Of a DNA stretch of 64,000 bases, positions 33,660-45,632 are shown piece by piece. The DNA lies in contig CM043699.1 of assembly GCA_023935145.1 (NCBI GenBank), positions 61,980,138 to 62,044,137 of the forward strand. Direction: 5' to 3'. A program made the position numbers and the translations under genes. The DNA comes from Bretschneidera sinensis. Lineage: Eukaryota; Streptophyta; Magnoliopsida; Brassicales; Akaniaceae. Every line of letters begins with the position of its first letter. Positions within the stretch are counted from its first letter, which is position 1. Below the pieces are notes generated by a model. It had not been told where the DNA came from. It searched no databases and saw only the letters and a program-made list of their open reading frames with translations.

Positions 33660-34275
33660 CCAGAGAGAGATTGTTTTTATGTTGAAGAAACCGAGGTGAA
33701 GATAACCCTTTTGTGAATATATCTGTAATTCGAGCATCAATGGGAATATAGTGAATCTAAACATCTCATTGGGCTACTTTTTCACGAACAAAATGAAAAT
33801 CTATCTCAATGTGCCTAGTGTGAGCATTGCAAACTAGTTTAGCAGCAAGATAAGTGGCACCAATGTTATCACGATACACTCAAACTAGACGAGCCAATAA
33901 CACATGTAAGTCATAGAGAAGCTGAAGAATCCGATAGGTCTCAACTACAACATAAGAAAGGGATTGATATTCAGATTCAGTGCTAGAACGAGACATAGTT
34001 GGTTATTTCTTTGCTTTCCAAGAAATAAGATTTGGTCCCAGAAATATTATATAACCTGTGGTGGACCAATGATTGTCAAGGCATGCTGCCCAGTCTGCAT
34101 CTGCATAGCAAGAAATAGAGAAATCCTTTGTAGAAGCAAGATATAAACCATGATTAGCGGTACCACATAAACATTGAAAAATGTGTTTGACAAGCTGAAA
34201 ATGAGTCATGCGAGAAACATGCAAAAACTGACTAGTCAAATTAAAAACATATGCAATATCTGGTCAGGTCAAGGT
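33660..34275 (-). pseudogene. RNase H of Copia element E
   Basis: The minus-strand stretch 34239-34003 holds Y-A-D-A-D-W-A (first catalytic aspartate) and the usual S-T-T-G-Y block followed by I-S-W-K-A-K-K. After a stop, S-S-T-E-S-E-Y follows with the glutamate, and the remaining RNase H runs to near the 3' LTR. Confidence 0.85.
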
Positions 34276-34281
34276 TAAATA

Positions 34282-34863
34282 CTAAAGACCTCCAACCATA
34301 CTCCTTAATTCAGAGGAATCTGGTAGTATTTCACCCTTGTGTTGTGAAGATGTGGATTGGGAAGGTAAATGGGCTTTAATGAGTTTTGCATAAGACATAG
34401 AAAATTTAAGTAAAAGGTCTTTAGTGTATTTAGTTTGAGAGAGAAACAAACCGGTAGGATGATGAACCGCTTCAATTCCAAGAAAATAATGGAGATCACC
34501 AAGATCTTTCATAGCAAAGTGGTTAGATAAAGTATGAATAAAATGAAAAAGTAGGGTGGTATTATTACCTGTGAGGATAATGTCATCAACATGTAGGAGT
34601 AAGATAAGAAGACCATGAGAGGACTGGAGAACAAACATAAAAGTGTTTGCTCGGCTATAAAAAAAACCAAGAGAGAGAAGGAAAGAACTAAAACAGTGAA
34701 ACCAAGCCCTAGGAGCCTGTTTCAAATCATAGATAGCCTTGCATAATTTATAAACATGAGAGGGATGAAGGTTATCAACAAAACCATGAGGCTGTTTCAC
34801 GTACACAAGTTCATCAAGATATCCATGAAGAAAAGCATTCTTAACATCCAATTTTCTAATCAA
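34282..34863 (-). pseudogene. Reverse transcriptase of Copia element E
   Basis: An open stretch of 193 codons holds D-V-K-N-A-F-L-H-G, L-K-Q-A-P-R-A-W and H-V-D-D (usual form Y-V-D-D), then D-L-G-D-L-H-Y-F-L-G-I-E. The block V-K-Q-P-H-G-F is also typical. The N-terminal RT part continues at 34864-35180 with stops. Confidence 0.92.
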
Positions 34864-35199
34864 CCAATGATGAGAAATAACTAAGGATAAGACAGTATGT
34901 ATAATATTAGGTTTAACAAATAGACTAAAAGTCTCATGATAGTCAATACTTGGTTATTGGTGGAATCCCTGTGCGACCAACCTCGCTTTGTAGCGCTCCA
35001 CAAATCCATCAGCCTGATATTTAATCTTGTAAATCCACTTACACCCAACTAAATTTTTGATTGGATCTTATGGAACCAAATTCCAAGTATAGTTAGTTAA
35101 AAATGCATTAAATTCATTAGTCATAGTTGACTGCCACTCGAGATCTTTATTTTCTTGAGAAAAACAAGTTGGTTCAAATGGTAGGGTAGTAGTGGAAAA

Positions 35200-36520
35200 A
35201 GAGATTAAGTGTTTAGGTTTGCGAATTCCAGCCTTAGATCAGTGATCATATAATGACACGAGACGGTGGTAGATGAGGGATAAATAGTAGAGGTAGATGG
35301 AGCAACAGGGACAACAGAGGGAATGACAATGAGACTAAAAAAGGCTGAGGCTGGGGCTGAAGTATCAATTAGAGGAGACGACAAGGGAGGAGCTATCACT
35401 GGTGATAGAGATGAGGTGCTAGGCGAGGGTGGGGAAGGAGGATTCACTGGGGAAGCGGCCAAAGATGGAGGCAATATGGCAATATGGGTTGGTGGTGAGG
35501 AAAAACACTAAGAGCAGGGAGACTAGACACAGGGTTGTTGAGAGATGCAGGGAACAAGGTAGAAGAGTGATGTAAGGATTTAGTAGTGGTAAGGATAAGT
35601 GGAGGAGTGGGAAGTTAGATAACTGGAGTGAAGATGACAGGTTTAGAAAGAACATGATATGGAAAGAAAATTTCATAGAAGATGACATGACGATTGGTAT
35701 AGACATAACTAGTAGTAGGATCAAGACACTTATATCATTTATAATTTTTAGTATAACCTAGGAAGACATATTGTTTGGAGTGAGGTGCAAGTTTATGGGA
35801 AGCATTGATAGTGAGGTTAAGATAACAGGCACAACCAAAAACGCGAAAGGTAAGTAATAAGGAGATTTAGAAAACAATTTTGTATAGGGAGCTTGATTTT
35901 GCAAAACAAGAGTAAGGAGACTATTGATAATGTAGAGTTCAGTGTATGTAGCATCAACCCAGAATGACTCAGGAAGAGAGGAGCGAATTAAGAGGGTACG
36001 TTCCATTTCGCTAATGTGTCCATGCTTACGTTCAGCGACACCGTTTTGTTGAGGGGTATCCGGGTAAAACATACGAAAGCAATACCATAGTGAGCAAGAA
36101 ATTATTTGAAAGACGTTTGATCAAATTCTTTGCCTCAATTACTTTAAAAAAATTTGATTTCGGTGGAAAATTGATTTTCAATGAGAGTTTTAAAGGTACA
36201 AAAGTGCTGAAAAACTTCAGATTTCTTACGCATAGGAAAAATCCAAGAATATTGAGAAAAATTATCCAAAAAAATAACATAATAACAATAACCTAAATTG
36301 GATAAAACAAAAGATTGTTAAACATCATAATGTATTAAAGTTAATGGTTATGTAGTACAATGCTCAACAAAATCAAAAGGTAAATATTTAGACTTGCTTA
36401 ACTGACACTAGAACAAAAACCAAAATATTTAGAAGAAAAATAAATATTCTTATGAGTTTGTAAAAAAAGATAACACACGAGGACCTAAATGACCTAGCCT
36501 ACGATGCCAAATATCATCAG
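35200..36520 (-). pseudogene. Integrase of Copia element E
   Basis: The pre-integrase zinc-binding segment W-H-R-R-L-G-H-L-G lies at about 36480-36510. The core is broken by frameshifts (36280-36032). The catalytic glutamate segment T-P-Q-Q-N-G-V-A-E-R-K-H is clear at about 36020-36060. The C-terminal part (35724-35200) has low-complexity serine-proline stretches, as is common between integrase and RT in Copia elements. Confidence 0.85.
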
Positions 36521-38100
36521 AGACTTGATGAGAGACTAACACTAGAGGAGAGATAGTGACTGAATTTGAAGGAAAAGTGTATAAATCACCGTCACTGGAT
36601 GATTTGAGAAGAGTTATCCCCGTACTCTTGTCCTTAATAACAATATGAGATGCATCAAATTTAGCAGAACAGTTGTTATCAAAGCGTAAACCTTTAACAT
36701 AAAGCAAGATGTGTGATAATTATGGTACATGGAAGACATTGTTAAGGCGAAGAGGTTTAGTGAATGTGCATAAGAAAGAAGACCCAACATTATTAATATC
36801 AAGAAACTTTCCATTACTAACCAAAATTTTAGTTTTGCCAACATAAGGTGTAAGGTTAGTAAGTATGCCTGACTGAGGAGCCATGTGAGCTGAAGCGGCC
36901 GTATCAAGGTACCACTAGGTGGCATTAGACTTACCAAGAGATATAATAACAAATGATTTTGGAAAGTCATGAGAAACAACAACATAATTGAACTTGTGTG
37001 GACCATTGAAGGCAAGGTGAGCTGTGGTGTGACAAATCTAACATGACATAGAGGAGGATCCTGGATGCAGTCTTAATAGACCTTCACCACTGTAAAAGGA
37101 AGTGCTAGCAAAGTGATTAATTATAAGAGACTAATTACAGGTGTAATTTGTACCTAAACCATTTTGAGTGGAGTCACCACGACCAATATTGCGTCCACGA
37201 CAGTGATCGCAATCCCGATATCTTGAGAGACCCTTGCCACGAACATGAGAAGTGCTTGAGGTGGTGGTGGCGACAAGGGCTGTAGGAGGGTGAAAAGACT
37301 GAGAAACGACCCTAAGATGTTCCAATCATTGTTCCTATAGGAGTAGCTTGGTACGCAAACTATCAAAAGTAAGGTTGATGTTGGTGTTGGTATTGGTGAC
37401 TATGATGATGAAGCTTTCATATTCTGTAAGCAGACCTGCTAATGCATAAGAGACGAGATCTTTGGTGGATAGTGGGAAGTTGATGGCAACAAGGGTATCA
37501 ACTATTGCTTTGAGATCCCGAAGATATTATTATATTGACTTGTCATCCTTTGTATGTTTGTGAAGCTTCAGGCAGAGGTCAAACTCATTAGCATTAGACT
37601 AATCAAGGTATTGTTGTTTCAGGAAATCCAGACATCCCAGGAAGTACGTAGATCACGGATATCTTGCAAGATGTCAAAGGTGAGAATAGCATTAATCTAG
37701 GATCTAAGGCACTAGTTAGTTCTAACTCAGGTAGTGTAGGCAAGATAGAGAACAGTTTGACCATCACTGGTTAGGGCTAGGTGAGAGGGCATGGAGAAGA
37801 ACCATCAATGTAGCCAAAGAGGTCATAACTGATAAGAACTGGTAGAAAGTGAGATTGACAAAGGATATAGTTGGTGTTGTCTAATTTTAGACTCACTAGG
37901 TGAGTAATACTGGGAGCAAAGAATAGAGGTAGATTTGAAAAAGCAAGTGGTGGTATGGTGGGAATAGTTAGGGTTTAATTGGTGGTAGCAAGTGGAGGTA
38001 AGGTGGCAGCATTGGTAGTAGGTGGAGGCACGATGGCAGCACTGGCAACTGTATGGCCGATTTGAGTTGAGATAGGGTTGGGAGAATTTTTCATTATTTA
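36521..38100 (-). pseudogene. gag and protease of Copia element E
   Basis: Gag starts at about 38093 on the minus strand. It keeps L-K-L-D-N-T-N-Y and G-Y-I-D-G-S, the usual start of the Copia gag domain, then decays with many stops. The protease active-site segment Y-L-D-T-A-A-S-A-H-M is at about 36885-36915 (D-T-A in place of D-S-G is normal in plant Copia). Confidence 0.8.
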
Positions 38101-38163
38101 GGTTTTAAGAGAAGAGATGAGTTTTGGTGATGAGAAGAGAACATTGTTTAGGGTTTAGGATCT

Positions 38164-38179
38164 TGCTGCCCTGATACCA
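38164..38179 (-). other. Primer binding site of Copia element E
   Basis: The minus strand reads TGGTATCAGGGCAGC immediately after the 5' LTR, which corresponds to the initiator-Met-tRNA site with one change. Confidence 0.85.
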
Positions 38180-38363
38180 TGAAGAAACTAAAAGAGAAAT
38201 TAGGGTTTGTGTTTACTGACTGCTTAATGTTGCATTAGTATGAGCTCATATTTATAGTGTATTTACATAAAATTTTCCTAATTACATTAGAATTAGGTTT
38301 CCTAATTACGTTGGAATTAGGATTTCTTAATATTATTTACATTAGAAAATATATACATTTACA
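38180..38363 (-). repeat. 5' LTR of Copia element E
   Basis: A 184-bp repeat aligned end to end with 33449-33632, with a moderate number of substitutions. Confidence 0.9.
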
Positions 38364-39415
38364 CTTTTTATTTCCCTTTTTTGTTTCCGTTTTAAAAAAA
38401 AAACAAAAACTAACAAAAAAATATGTTTGATTACATTTTGTTACATTTTTTTATTTCCAAAATAATGAAAAAAAAAATAAGACTAAAATAAAAAACTGGA
38501 AATCACAAAAACTCATTTCCACAGTTTTCAGAAACAAAGTGGAAACAAAAATATAAAGCAAAACTGAGTTCTGTGTTTATGTTATTCTTACTGTTCTTGG
38601 TTCAAGCCTAGATATGGGTTATTTTTTTTCTTTTAGAATTTTTACAACTTTTTTAGTTAATGAAAGTCAAAGAAAACAAGCTAGAGCATATTCTCTAGTC
38701 TCCACAGCCGCTTTCTGTGACATGTTCTTCAGGTCTGCTACTTTCTCTTTCTCTCAAACTATCATTTTCTCTCTCTTTCTTATTACTCTTAAACTTTTTC
38801 TCTTTCTCATTATTTATTTGCGCTTGATTATTTTTCTTTTTGATCAACCTCTCTCTAGGTTTTTCTTATTCTCACTTTTATTTGCTATGAAATTTGATAA
38901 TTTTTTATATAGAAATTGAACTAAAAGAGTGGAATCTTGCTCTCTAACACTTATGTCTGTATATAATGGGTATGTACAATTTTGGAATTCTTTAATTTTT
39001 TTTTGGGTGTTTTTCTTTTTGTTGTTAATTGTTGCAAGCTGGATATATATTTTGAGTTAGTTTATTGAAAATTGCTTTAATTTCTATTTAAAATTGCAAA
39101 AAGAGTAAAAATTACTTTTAGTTTTAAAATCTTTGGTTTCATCTATGTTTAATCAAGTCTTTGAAACATTCTAGACATATTTTTATCTCTTAATTTAATG
39201 GTTTATTATTTCGCTTAGTGGCCAATTTTTTTTGTCATTCTTTGCTTCCAGCAAGTTCACTTTGAATTCATTTTTTTCTCTTTCTTTGTTTGTGTACTAT
39301 TTTTATGCTTCAGTACTGCAAAATTAATTTGATTTCTCTTTATGATAGTGGTTTGCCCAAAATGGATCATATTATTGACGGTAGAGTTTTTTTTTTTTTT
39401 TTTTTTTTGTAAACA
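38364..39415. other. AT-rich interval without recognisable gene
   Basis: The interval contains T-rich and pyrimidine-rich stretches, including a T run at about 39387-39408. The open frame at 38614-38919 is a hydrophobic, phenylalanine-rich artefact of the T-rich composition. Confidence 0.6.
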
Positions 39416-39419
39416 GTGG

Positions 39420-40500
39420 CATTAATATGAAAACAACTGATAGTGATGGTGCGATAATGAGTTATGTGAGATTGGTGAAGATGGACAAAGATATGGAGTA
39501 AAGGAAGAGAAACACTTTTTATTACACTAATGGAAGATAAGGTTCTGAAAGGGAATAATTATACAAAAACATTCACTAAAATATCATGGCGTCATATCAA
39601 AGAAGGACTAAGGAAAAAATATAAGTTCAATTACAAAGTCACACAATTAAAAAATCAGTTTAATCAATTAAGAAGTCTTCATTGAGACTTCAACAAATTG
39701 TTAAAAGAGACGAGTATGGGATATGTTGCTTCTATTGATCAAGTTACAACTATAGAGGAAGTGTAGCAACACTTATACATGGTACAATATTTGCATTTAA
39801 TTAGTAAATTTTTAATGTATTTCTTGGGATTTATTGAGTTTATATCCAATATTATTAGTGAAATTAAAAGTATATTTTTTGTTGAACGTAGGTGCACAAG
39901 AAGGCTAAATATTTTTGAGAAAAAAGATACCTAATATTTGATAAGTTATTTGTCCTTTTTGGCGACACTGCAACAATTGGATCAACTACTCTTCCATCAA
40001 CACACAACCCATCTAATTATGATGAACCAGAAAAAGATCCACCTATTAATTTGGGTTAGCAAGTATATGATCACTATGTGCTGGTGGTAATGGTGTTAGT
40101 GATAGACCTCAAGAATGAAAGCATTCTAATACACATTTAAACACATATAGGGGAAAGAAAACAAAATTTTCTATTATTATCACATCTGCTATTAATACCC
40201 TTAATGAAAATTCAAAAAGAAAGTTTGATCTTTGAAAGAAAATTATAAAGGGCCTATCTATATCCTCTACCTCCACTCATAACATCACTTCTGAAGCTGG
40301 GTCTGACTCTAGGTCTTCTTGCACAAAGTTTCTAATGGAAAGCCTTAAAGCTTTAGATGCACTCAAGGGTATTAATAGAGCATCATATGCATGGGTAGTT
40401 GAAAATTTCATTATGATGAGTTATAGAGAGAAATATTTTTTGTAATGTCTAAAGCTAGAAAGAAAGATTGGACTTTAAATTTAAAATAATATTATTTATT
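39420..40500 (+). pseudogene. MYB/SANT-like DNA-binding domain gene remnant
   Basis: Plus-strand frames, broken by stops and frameshifts, contain Y-T-K-T-F-T-K-I-S-W-R-H-I and K-Y-K-F-N-Y-K-V-T-Q-L-K-N-Q-F, the pattern of the plant MYB/SANT-like domain found in L10-interacting MYB proteins and in the DNA-binding ORF of PIF/Harbinger transposons. Further right, C-T-K-F-L-M-E-S-L-K-A-L-D-A (about 40320-40360) and the following segment match the C-terminal part of the same proteins. A probable intron separates the two parts (about 39775-39890). I cannot tell whether it is a host copy or a transposon gene. Confidence 0.6.
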
Positions 40501-40533
40501 CATATTGTGATGTTGGACTTTTATATTTTAATT

Positions 40534-40995
40534 TGTTGATGCCAAAAATCTGCTTGGAACCTGAACAGCCGGGGAGTGAAACCTGCGCATACGAAACTAG
40601 GAAAAAACCTAAAATCGTCGGAGGACCAAAAGAACTAAGCCACCGAGAGGACTCTCCGATGCCTAAGTTAGATAAAGTTTTGGTGAATAATGAGAGCTAT
40701 TAAGCTGACAGTTATATGTCGAGAGTGTACGTACCTTTTAATGCTTAAGAGCGCATTTTTATAGTGTGTCATAACAGAGTCTAATTAGGAGAATAACTCT
40801 AGTGTTGCAATAGGAATAACATTCTTCTAGAGTTATCTACTAGCCATGAAAGTTTATCTATTGGCTAGAATAACAGAGTGGTATTGACTCTCTTGGTATG
40901 AAATTACCATTATACTCTTATCCACATGTCATTATACCCCTAAAGATTTTAACACGTGCCATTATGTTATTGGAGAGGAATTATCCCCTACATCA
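40534..40995 (-). repeat. 3' LTR of Tat element D
   Basis: On the plus strand it starts TGTTGATGCCAAAAATCTGC and ends CCCCTACATCA. The minus strand therefore begins TGATGTAGGGG, right after the purine tract GGAATTGGGGCACATA (41011-40996). TATAAAAA on the minus strand is at 40756-40763, and a CACGTG G-box lies upstream at 40953-40958. The inner end AGATTTTTGGCATCAACA matches the LTR end of element F. Confidence 0.75.
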
Positions 40996-41011
40996 TATGT
41001 GCCCCAATTCC

Positions 41012-41215
41012 TTAAGTGGATTTATGTGCTTTGAGGAAGTAAGCCATGTGGAGCATGCCATGGTACCATGGAGGTTCGAATGCATTTAAGTGGAGGTAAA
41101 GACTCTGAGGAGACCTGATATCTTAGTAATTCCTTGGATTTTGGCGAATTACTTGGTAACATCTGCCTGTAACTTAGAATTTACTTTTGAGGAGATTTTT
41201 GTAAGTAAGGCTGCT
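41012..41215. other. Spacer between LTR and minisatellite of element D
   Basis: No gene is visible; the last part already resembles degenerate minisatellite units. Confidence 0.5.
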
Positions 41216-42595
41216 TAGAGTTTAGAGGTTACCTCTGAGGAATTGACATTCTACCAAACTGTTTAGAGCTTGGAGATTCCCTCCGAAGAGTTGACATTCT
41301 GTCAAACCGGTCACAGTTTGGAGATTGTCTCTGAGGAGTTAATACTCTGTCAAACTGCTCGGAGCTTGGAGATTGCTTCTAAGGAGTTGACACTCTGTCA
41401 AACTGCTCGGAGTTTGGAGATTGTCTTCGAGAAGTTAACACACTACCAAACTGCTCATAGTTTGAAGATTGTCTCCGAGGAGTTGGTACTCTGTTAAACT
41501 GCTTGAAGTTTGGAGATTGATTTCAAGGATTTGACACTTTATCAAACTGCTAGGAGTTTGGAGATTGCCTATGAGGAGTTGGTACTCTGTCAAACTACTT
41601 GGAGCTTTGAGATTGCCTCCGAGGAGTTGACACTCTATCAAACTACTCGGAGTTTGGAGATTATCTCTAAGGAGTTAATATTCTGTCAAACTATTCAGAG
41701 TTTAGAGATTGCCTCCAAGGAGTTGGTACTCTGTTAAACTGCTCAGAGCTTAGAGATTGCCTCCAAAGAGTTGACACTCTATCAAACTGCTCGGAGTTTG
41801 GAGATTGCCTTCGAAGATTTGACACTCTGTCAAGCTGCTCGGAGTTTGGAGATTTCCTCTGAGAAGTTGTTACTATGTGAAACTACTCGGAGCTTTGAGA
41901 TTTCCTCTGAGGAGTTGACACTCTGTTAAACTGCTTGAAGTTTGGAAATTGCCTCAGGGAGTTGACCCTATCAAACTATTCGGAGCTTGGAGATTGCCTC
42001 CGAGGAGTTAACATTCTGTTCAATTGGTCAGAGTTTAGAGATTTCCTCCGAGGAGTTGGTAGTCTATTAAACTACTCGGAGCTTGGAGATTGCCTCCAAA
42101 GAGTTGACACTCTATCAAACTACTCAGAGTTTGGAGATTGTCTCTGAGGATTTGACACTCTGTCAAACTACTCGGAGTTTGATGATTGCTTCCAAGAAGT
42201 TGGTACTCTGTTAAACTACTCGAAACTTGGAGATTGCCTCTGAGGAGTTGAAACTTTGTCAAACTACTTAGAGTTTGGAGAGTCGCTCTGAGGAGTTGAC
42301 ACTCTATCAAACTACTCAGAGTTTAGAGATTGTCTCCAAGGAGTTGGTACTCTGTGAAACTGCTCGGAGTTTGGAGATTACCTTTAAGGAGTTGACGATC
42401 TGTCAAATTTCTCGGAGCTTGGAGATTATCTTCGAGGAGTGAACACTCTGTCAAACTACTCTGAGTTTAGATATTGTCTCCGAGTAGTGGACACACTATC
42501 AAATTGCATGAAGTTTGGATATTGCCTCTGAGGAGTTGGTACTCTCTTAAATAGCTCAGAGTTTGGAGATCACCTCCGAGGGGTTGACACTTATA
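41215..42595 (+). repeat. 48-bp minisatellite, about 29 copies
   Basis: The unit contains a GCTCGGAGTTTGGAGATTG core followed by an AGGAGTTGACACTCTGTCAAACT-like half. It repeats with a period of 48 bp and about 75-90% similarity between units. Because 48 is divisible by three, a 16-residue periodic peptide stays open on both strands for 70 or more codons (41270-41497, 41510-41737, and 41641-41435 on the minus strand). These frames lack other coding signals, and I treat them as a by-product of the period. Confidence 0.92.
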
Positions 42596-43129
42596 TGTAT
42601 ATGAGATGACTTATGTGGTGTGGATCCTGTTTAGTCTTTGGGTTGGATCAAGTTCTCTTGTTTTATAGGCCCATAATCATGGGTTAACTTATTGGGGATT
42701 TTCAAGGCCTATAATCATGGGTTAATTTCTTCTGGTATGAATCATTGGACGTACTTTAAAGCTTGTAGAATGTTTTTTAAGGGTGTGCCTTTTTAACTAT
42801 TGGGATTAGACAGCTTCTAAAGAGAGTGGCATTTGTTCGTATAGGAAAACAGTGTATCTCCTCGTTTTTTGTGAAATAAGGGCTATATGATGTTTCGTTA
42901 TAAGTGTTTATAGCTGTAACAGTTAATTCTTTCTCGTTTGAATCACCATTGGTTATGGAGAACTCCTTTATAATAGAGTTAAAACCTTATTTTCTCTTCA
43001 CTTCACTCATTTATGATATAGAAAAATCTTTTATAGTGCTCGGAGTTTAAGAGAGGAAGAGTTCGGAGTCTTTCTGAGGGTAAATTTTTTTGGACTTTTG
43101 AAGTTATAGGAAGGAAGAGTTCAGGGTCG
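42596..43129 (+). other. Leader region upstream of the antisense ORF
   Basis: Noncoding. A CTCGGAGTTTAAGAGAGG fragment near 43041 resembles the minisatellite unit, so the array may once have extended to the ORF. A TATA-like stretch (TTTATAATAGAG) is near 42969, a possible promoter for the plus-strand ORF. Confidence 0.45.
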
Positions 43130-45216
43130 ATGAAGCTTCAAAGTCTATTTGCAACATCATCCTCACTATTCACAGGCTTCTTTGGTGAGTTTTGTCCTCT
43201 CTTCTCAATGTTTTCTGGTAATGATAAAGGTAGTCCTAGTAATAGGAGTAGCGATGATAGTAGAAGTAGCGATGAAAGTAGAACTAGCAATGAAAGTAGG
43301 AGTAACAACGATAGTAGGAGTGGTAGTGGGGATAAAGAGGAAGCTTTAGGGAGATTGAAGTAGGTAGCACCTCGGTCTGATACCAAGCACTAGTACTTTA
43401 TGAGGGGTAAGGAGCTTCTTCATCCTCAAAGGGTAACCATGCCCTCACCAAACTCAATGAGGACCTAGGTGAGGAGGAGAGGGAGAATCAGATCTTTTGC
43501 GCCAACTCTTGTGTGAATAAGCTGGAAGAAGAAGATCTACAAGTACTTAGGACAACATATACGATTCCTAAGGAGTATGGTCTTAGGAACAATAGAGTTG
43601 GAGAGCGTGTATGAGATTAGTTAAAAGAAGGAGATCCTTTTGAGCTGTGTGTCTATACCCACTATCTTAAGGCTGGGCTTAGGTTTCCACTTCACCCATT
43701 CTTTCGTACCATCCTTAACTACTATGGTATATCTCTGTGCCAACTGGTGCCCAACTCTATGCGCTTGATTATGGCCTTTATATATGTATGCACAAAGGCG
43801 GAAGGGGTGATGAACCTTAATGTCTTCAAGTCCTTGTTCCAAGTTAGTAAACACCAAGAGCATGGCTAGGTAACTTTTAGTTCGAGGGCAAAGAAAGGAC
43901 TACTGAAGAAGAAGCCCTCTTCCATCAAATAGTGGAAGGAAACATTCTTTTATATTTAGAGTGACAAAAGCTTTGAAGTTCCCTTTAAAATGGGACATGG
44001 ACTTGGTGAGGCCAAACAAAAAACCAAACCTCTTAAGACGTGAACTAGACACAGTGGGAAAGATGTTGGGTTTCCTTATAGATGTTGGAATTTCATACAA
44101 AACTTTAGAGTTAGCCAAGCTTGGGCTATGCCCAGATAGTTCAGAGGAGAAGGAATGTCTAAACCTTCTTATTTGATATTTTTCTCTTCTTGTTATGCTA
44201 TATGTACTTATACTCTCTTTCCTTTTACAGAAATGTGCACAATGAAAGAAGCTTGGAGGGAGGCGAAAAGGCAGAGGAAAGAGAAAGCGCCTGGCTAAGG
44301 GTTAGCATTTGAACAAAAAGAAGGTAGCTGAGAGGCAAGCTCAAAAGGTTCCTCTTGACCAGTTAAGATTTGAAGCTCTACTCTTCCTCCTACTGCTCCT
44401 CTTCCTCCTCCTTCTCCCAAACCACTACACTCTGTTTTTCCTCCCACCTTAGTCGCACGCCCTAAATTTCTTAGGCCCAACTGGTGTGAAGGTCACAGAC
44501 TCGGTCTTTGGGAGTTCAAAGATCGCATCTGGTTTGAGGGATCCTTTCTCGAGATTTCGTCAGGCTAGGGGAGGAGCCCATTGAACCTCTGGTTGGGGTA
44601 GTGGAAGACTTGGCCTCTAAGGTATTCCCTCATTAATTATCCTTCTTACTTGTTTGGATTCGAGTGCTACTAACTTGTATTTTTCCTCTTTTGTTTTTCC
44701 TTAGACGAGCGTGGCTACCGACGTCCTCATTCGTCGTTGCCTCGATTTGTGCAAGAATTTGGAGAATTCTGAAAAGAACTTAGAGGATAGCCACACTCGT
44801 TCCCAAGGTTTGGAGGGCCTTCTCAGCACCAAAGCCACTGAGTTTGGGCACTAGAGGGCTGCCATGGCTGAGATGGAGAGAGATAAGACCCTTACCGCCA
44901 TCGAGCTGGAGAGAGCCGAAGCCTAAAAGGATTCAACTGAGGATGAGGTGGCCAGGATAGCCCAGAAGAATGAGGTAGTAGTGAAAGAGGTCATCGATCC
45001 AGTTATGGCCTCATTTCAAGAGTCTTAGGAGTTTAAAGAGGCCATGAAAAAGTATTTTAGGTCTTTTTACATAACTGGATTCGAGGAGGCTGTCAAGAAG
45101 GTTGAGAAGAGGTACCCAGAGCATGACTTCTCTACACTTGAGCCCAGAGACTACCACGAGGAGACCACAGTTGGCGAGAGTGTTAAGGGGGATGAGAAAA
45201 AGGAGATACAGACTTA
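43130..45216 (+). pseudogene. Antisense ORF (aORF) of Tat element D
   Basis: It reads opposite to pol. It starts at ATG 43130 with a serine-rich, low-complexity N-terminus (D-E-S-R-S-x repeats). From about 43600 the plant transposon protein domain follows: F-E-L-C-V-Y-T-H-Y-L-K-A-G-L-R-F-P-L-H-P-F-F, then L-C-Q-L-V-P-N-S-M-R-L. The C-terminal part is charged and coiled-coil-like (44700-45210). At least one plausible intron is present, with GT near 44621 and TTTTTCCTTAG near 44703. Several stops and frameshifts inactivate it. The arrangement matches antisense extra ORFs reported downstream of pol in Tat elements such as Grande and Retand; their function is unknown. Confidence 0.7.
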
Positions 45217-45632
45217 GGTATGGTCCACGAAGTCAAACGAAAGGAACATAGTGGTGGATTAGGGCCTTTTTCTTGTTTCCTTTAAAAAAAACTTTTGTAT
45301 TGTAAGGCTGTTAGTGCCTTTGTAAAAAAAATTCAAGTTAATGGAGATCTTCCTTTTTAGAGCAATCTATCTTTTACTGTTTCTACTTTTCTTGTTAGTT
45401 TGAGATAAAAGCGAGAAGTTCAACGAGAAAGAGCTCGGGAATTCCATCTTGGTCTTTGTCTAAGGGCGAGGGCCTTGAGCCTTTAAAAATCAAGAAGAAT
45501 TTCAAAAAAATCTAAATCTTCTTTATTAATAATACTAGAGGCTTACATAAACTAAATAACTACTAATGGAACCCATCTTTTATTGATAACAAATGGGGGA
45601 AATTCTAAAAGTTGGAGGAGTCATGAGTTCTA
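45217..45632. other. Convergent spacer between aORF and pol of element D
   Basis: Both genes end into this interval, so it would hold both transcript ends. Near 45290-45340 there are A-rich and TTTTAG stretches that could serve as processing signals. No coding signal is present. Confidence 0.5.

Larger units (their letters stand above)
33449..38363 (-). mobile_element. Ty1/copia retrotransposon E, complete structure
   Basis: It has 184-bp LTRs (33449-33632 and 38180-38363, TGAAGAAACT...TACATTTACA), a primer site TGGTATCAGGGC on the minus strand next to the 5' LTR, and gag, protease, integrase, RT and RNase H in Copia order, all on the minus strand. Candidate target duplication ctatt/ctttt matches at 4 of 5. 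Short LTRs and the gag N-terminal style suggest the Ale/Retrofit lineage. Many stops and frameshifts make it defective. Confidence 0.9.

Noticed and set aside
38614..38919. 101-codon open frame that looks membrane-like
   Set aside because: Phenylalanine-leucine-rich translation of T-rich DNA with no supporting context.
41215..42595. Regular repeats that could suggest a CRISPR array
   Set aside because: There are no unique spacers; units are head-to-tail degenerate copies with a 48-bp period in a plant retrotransposon.
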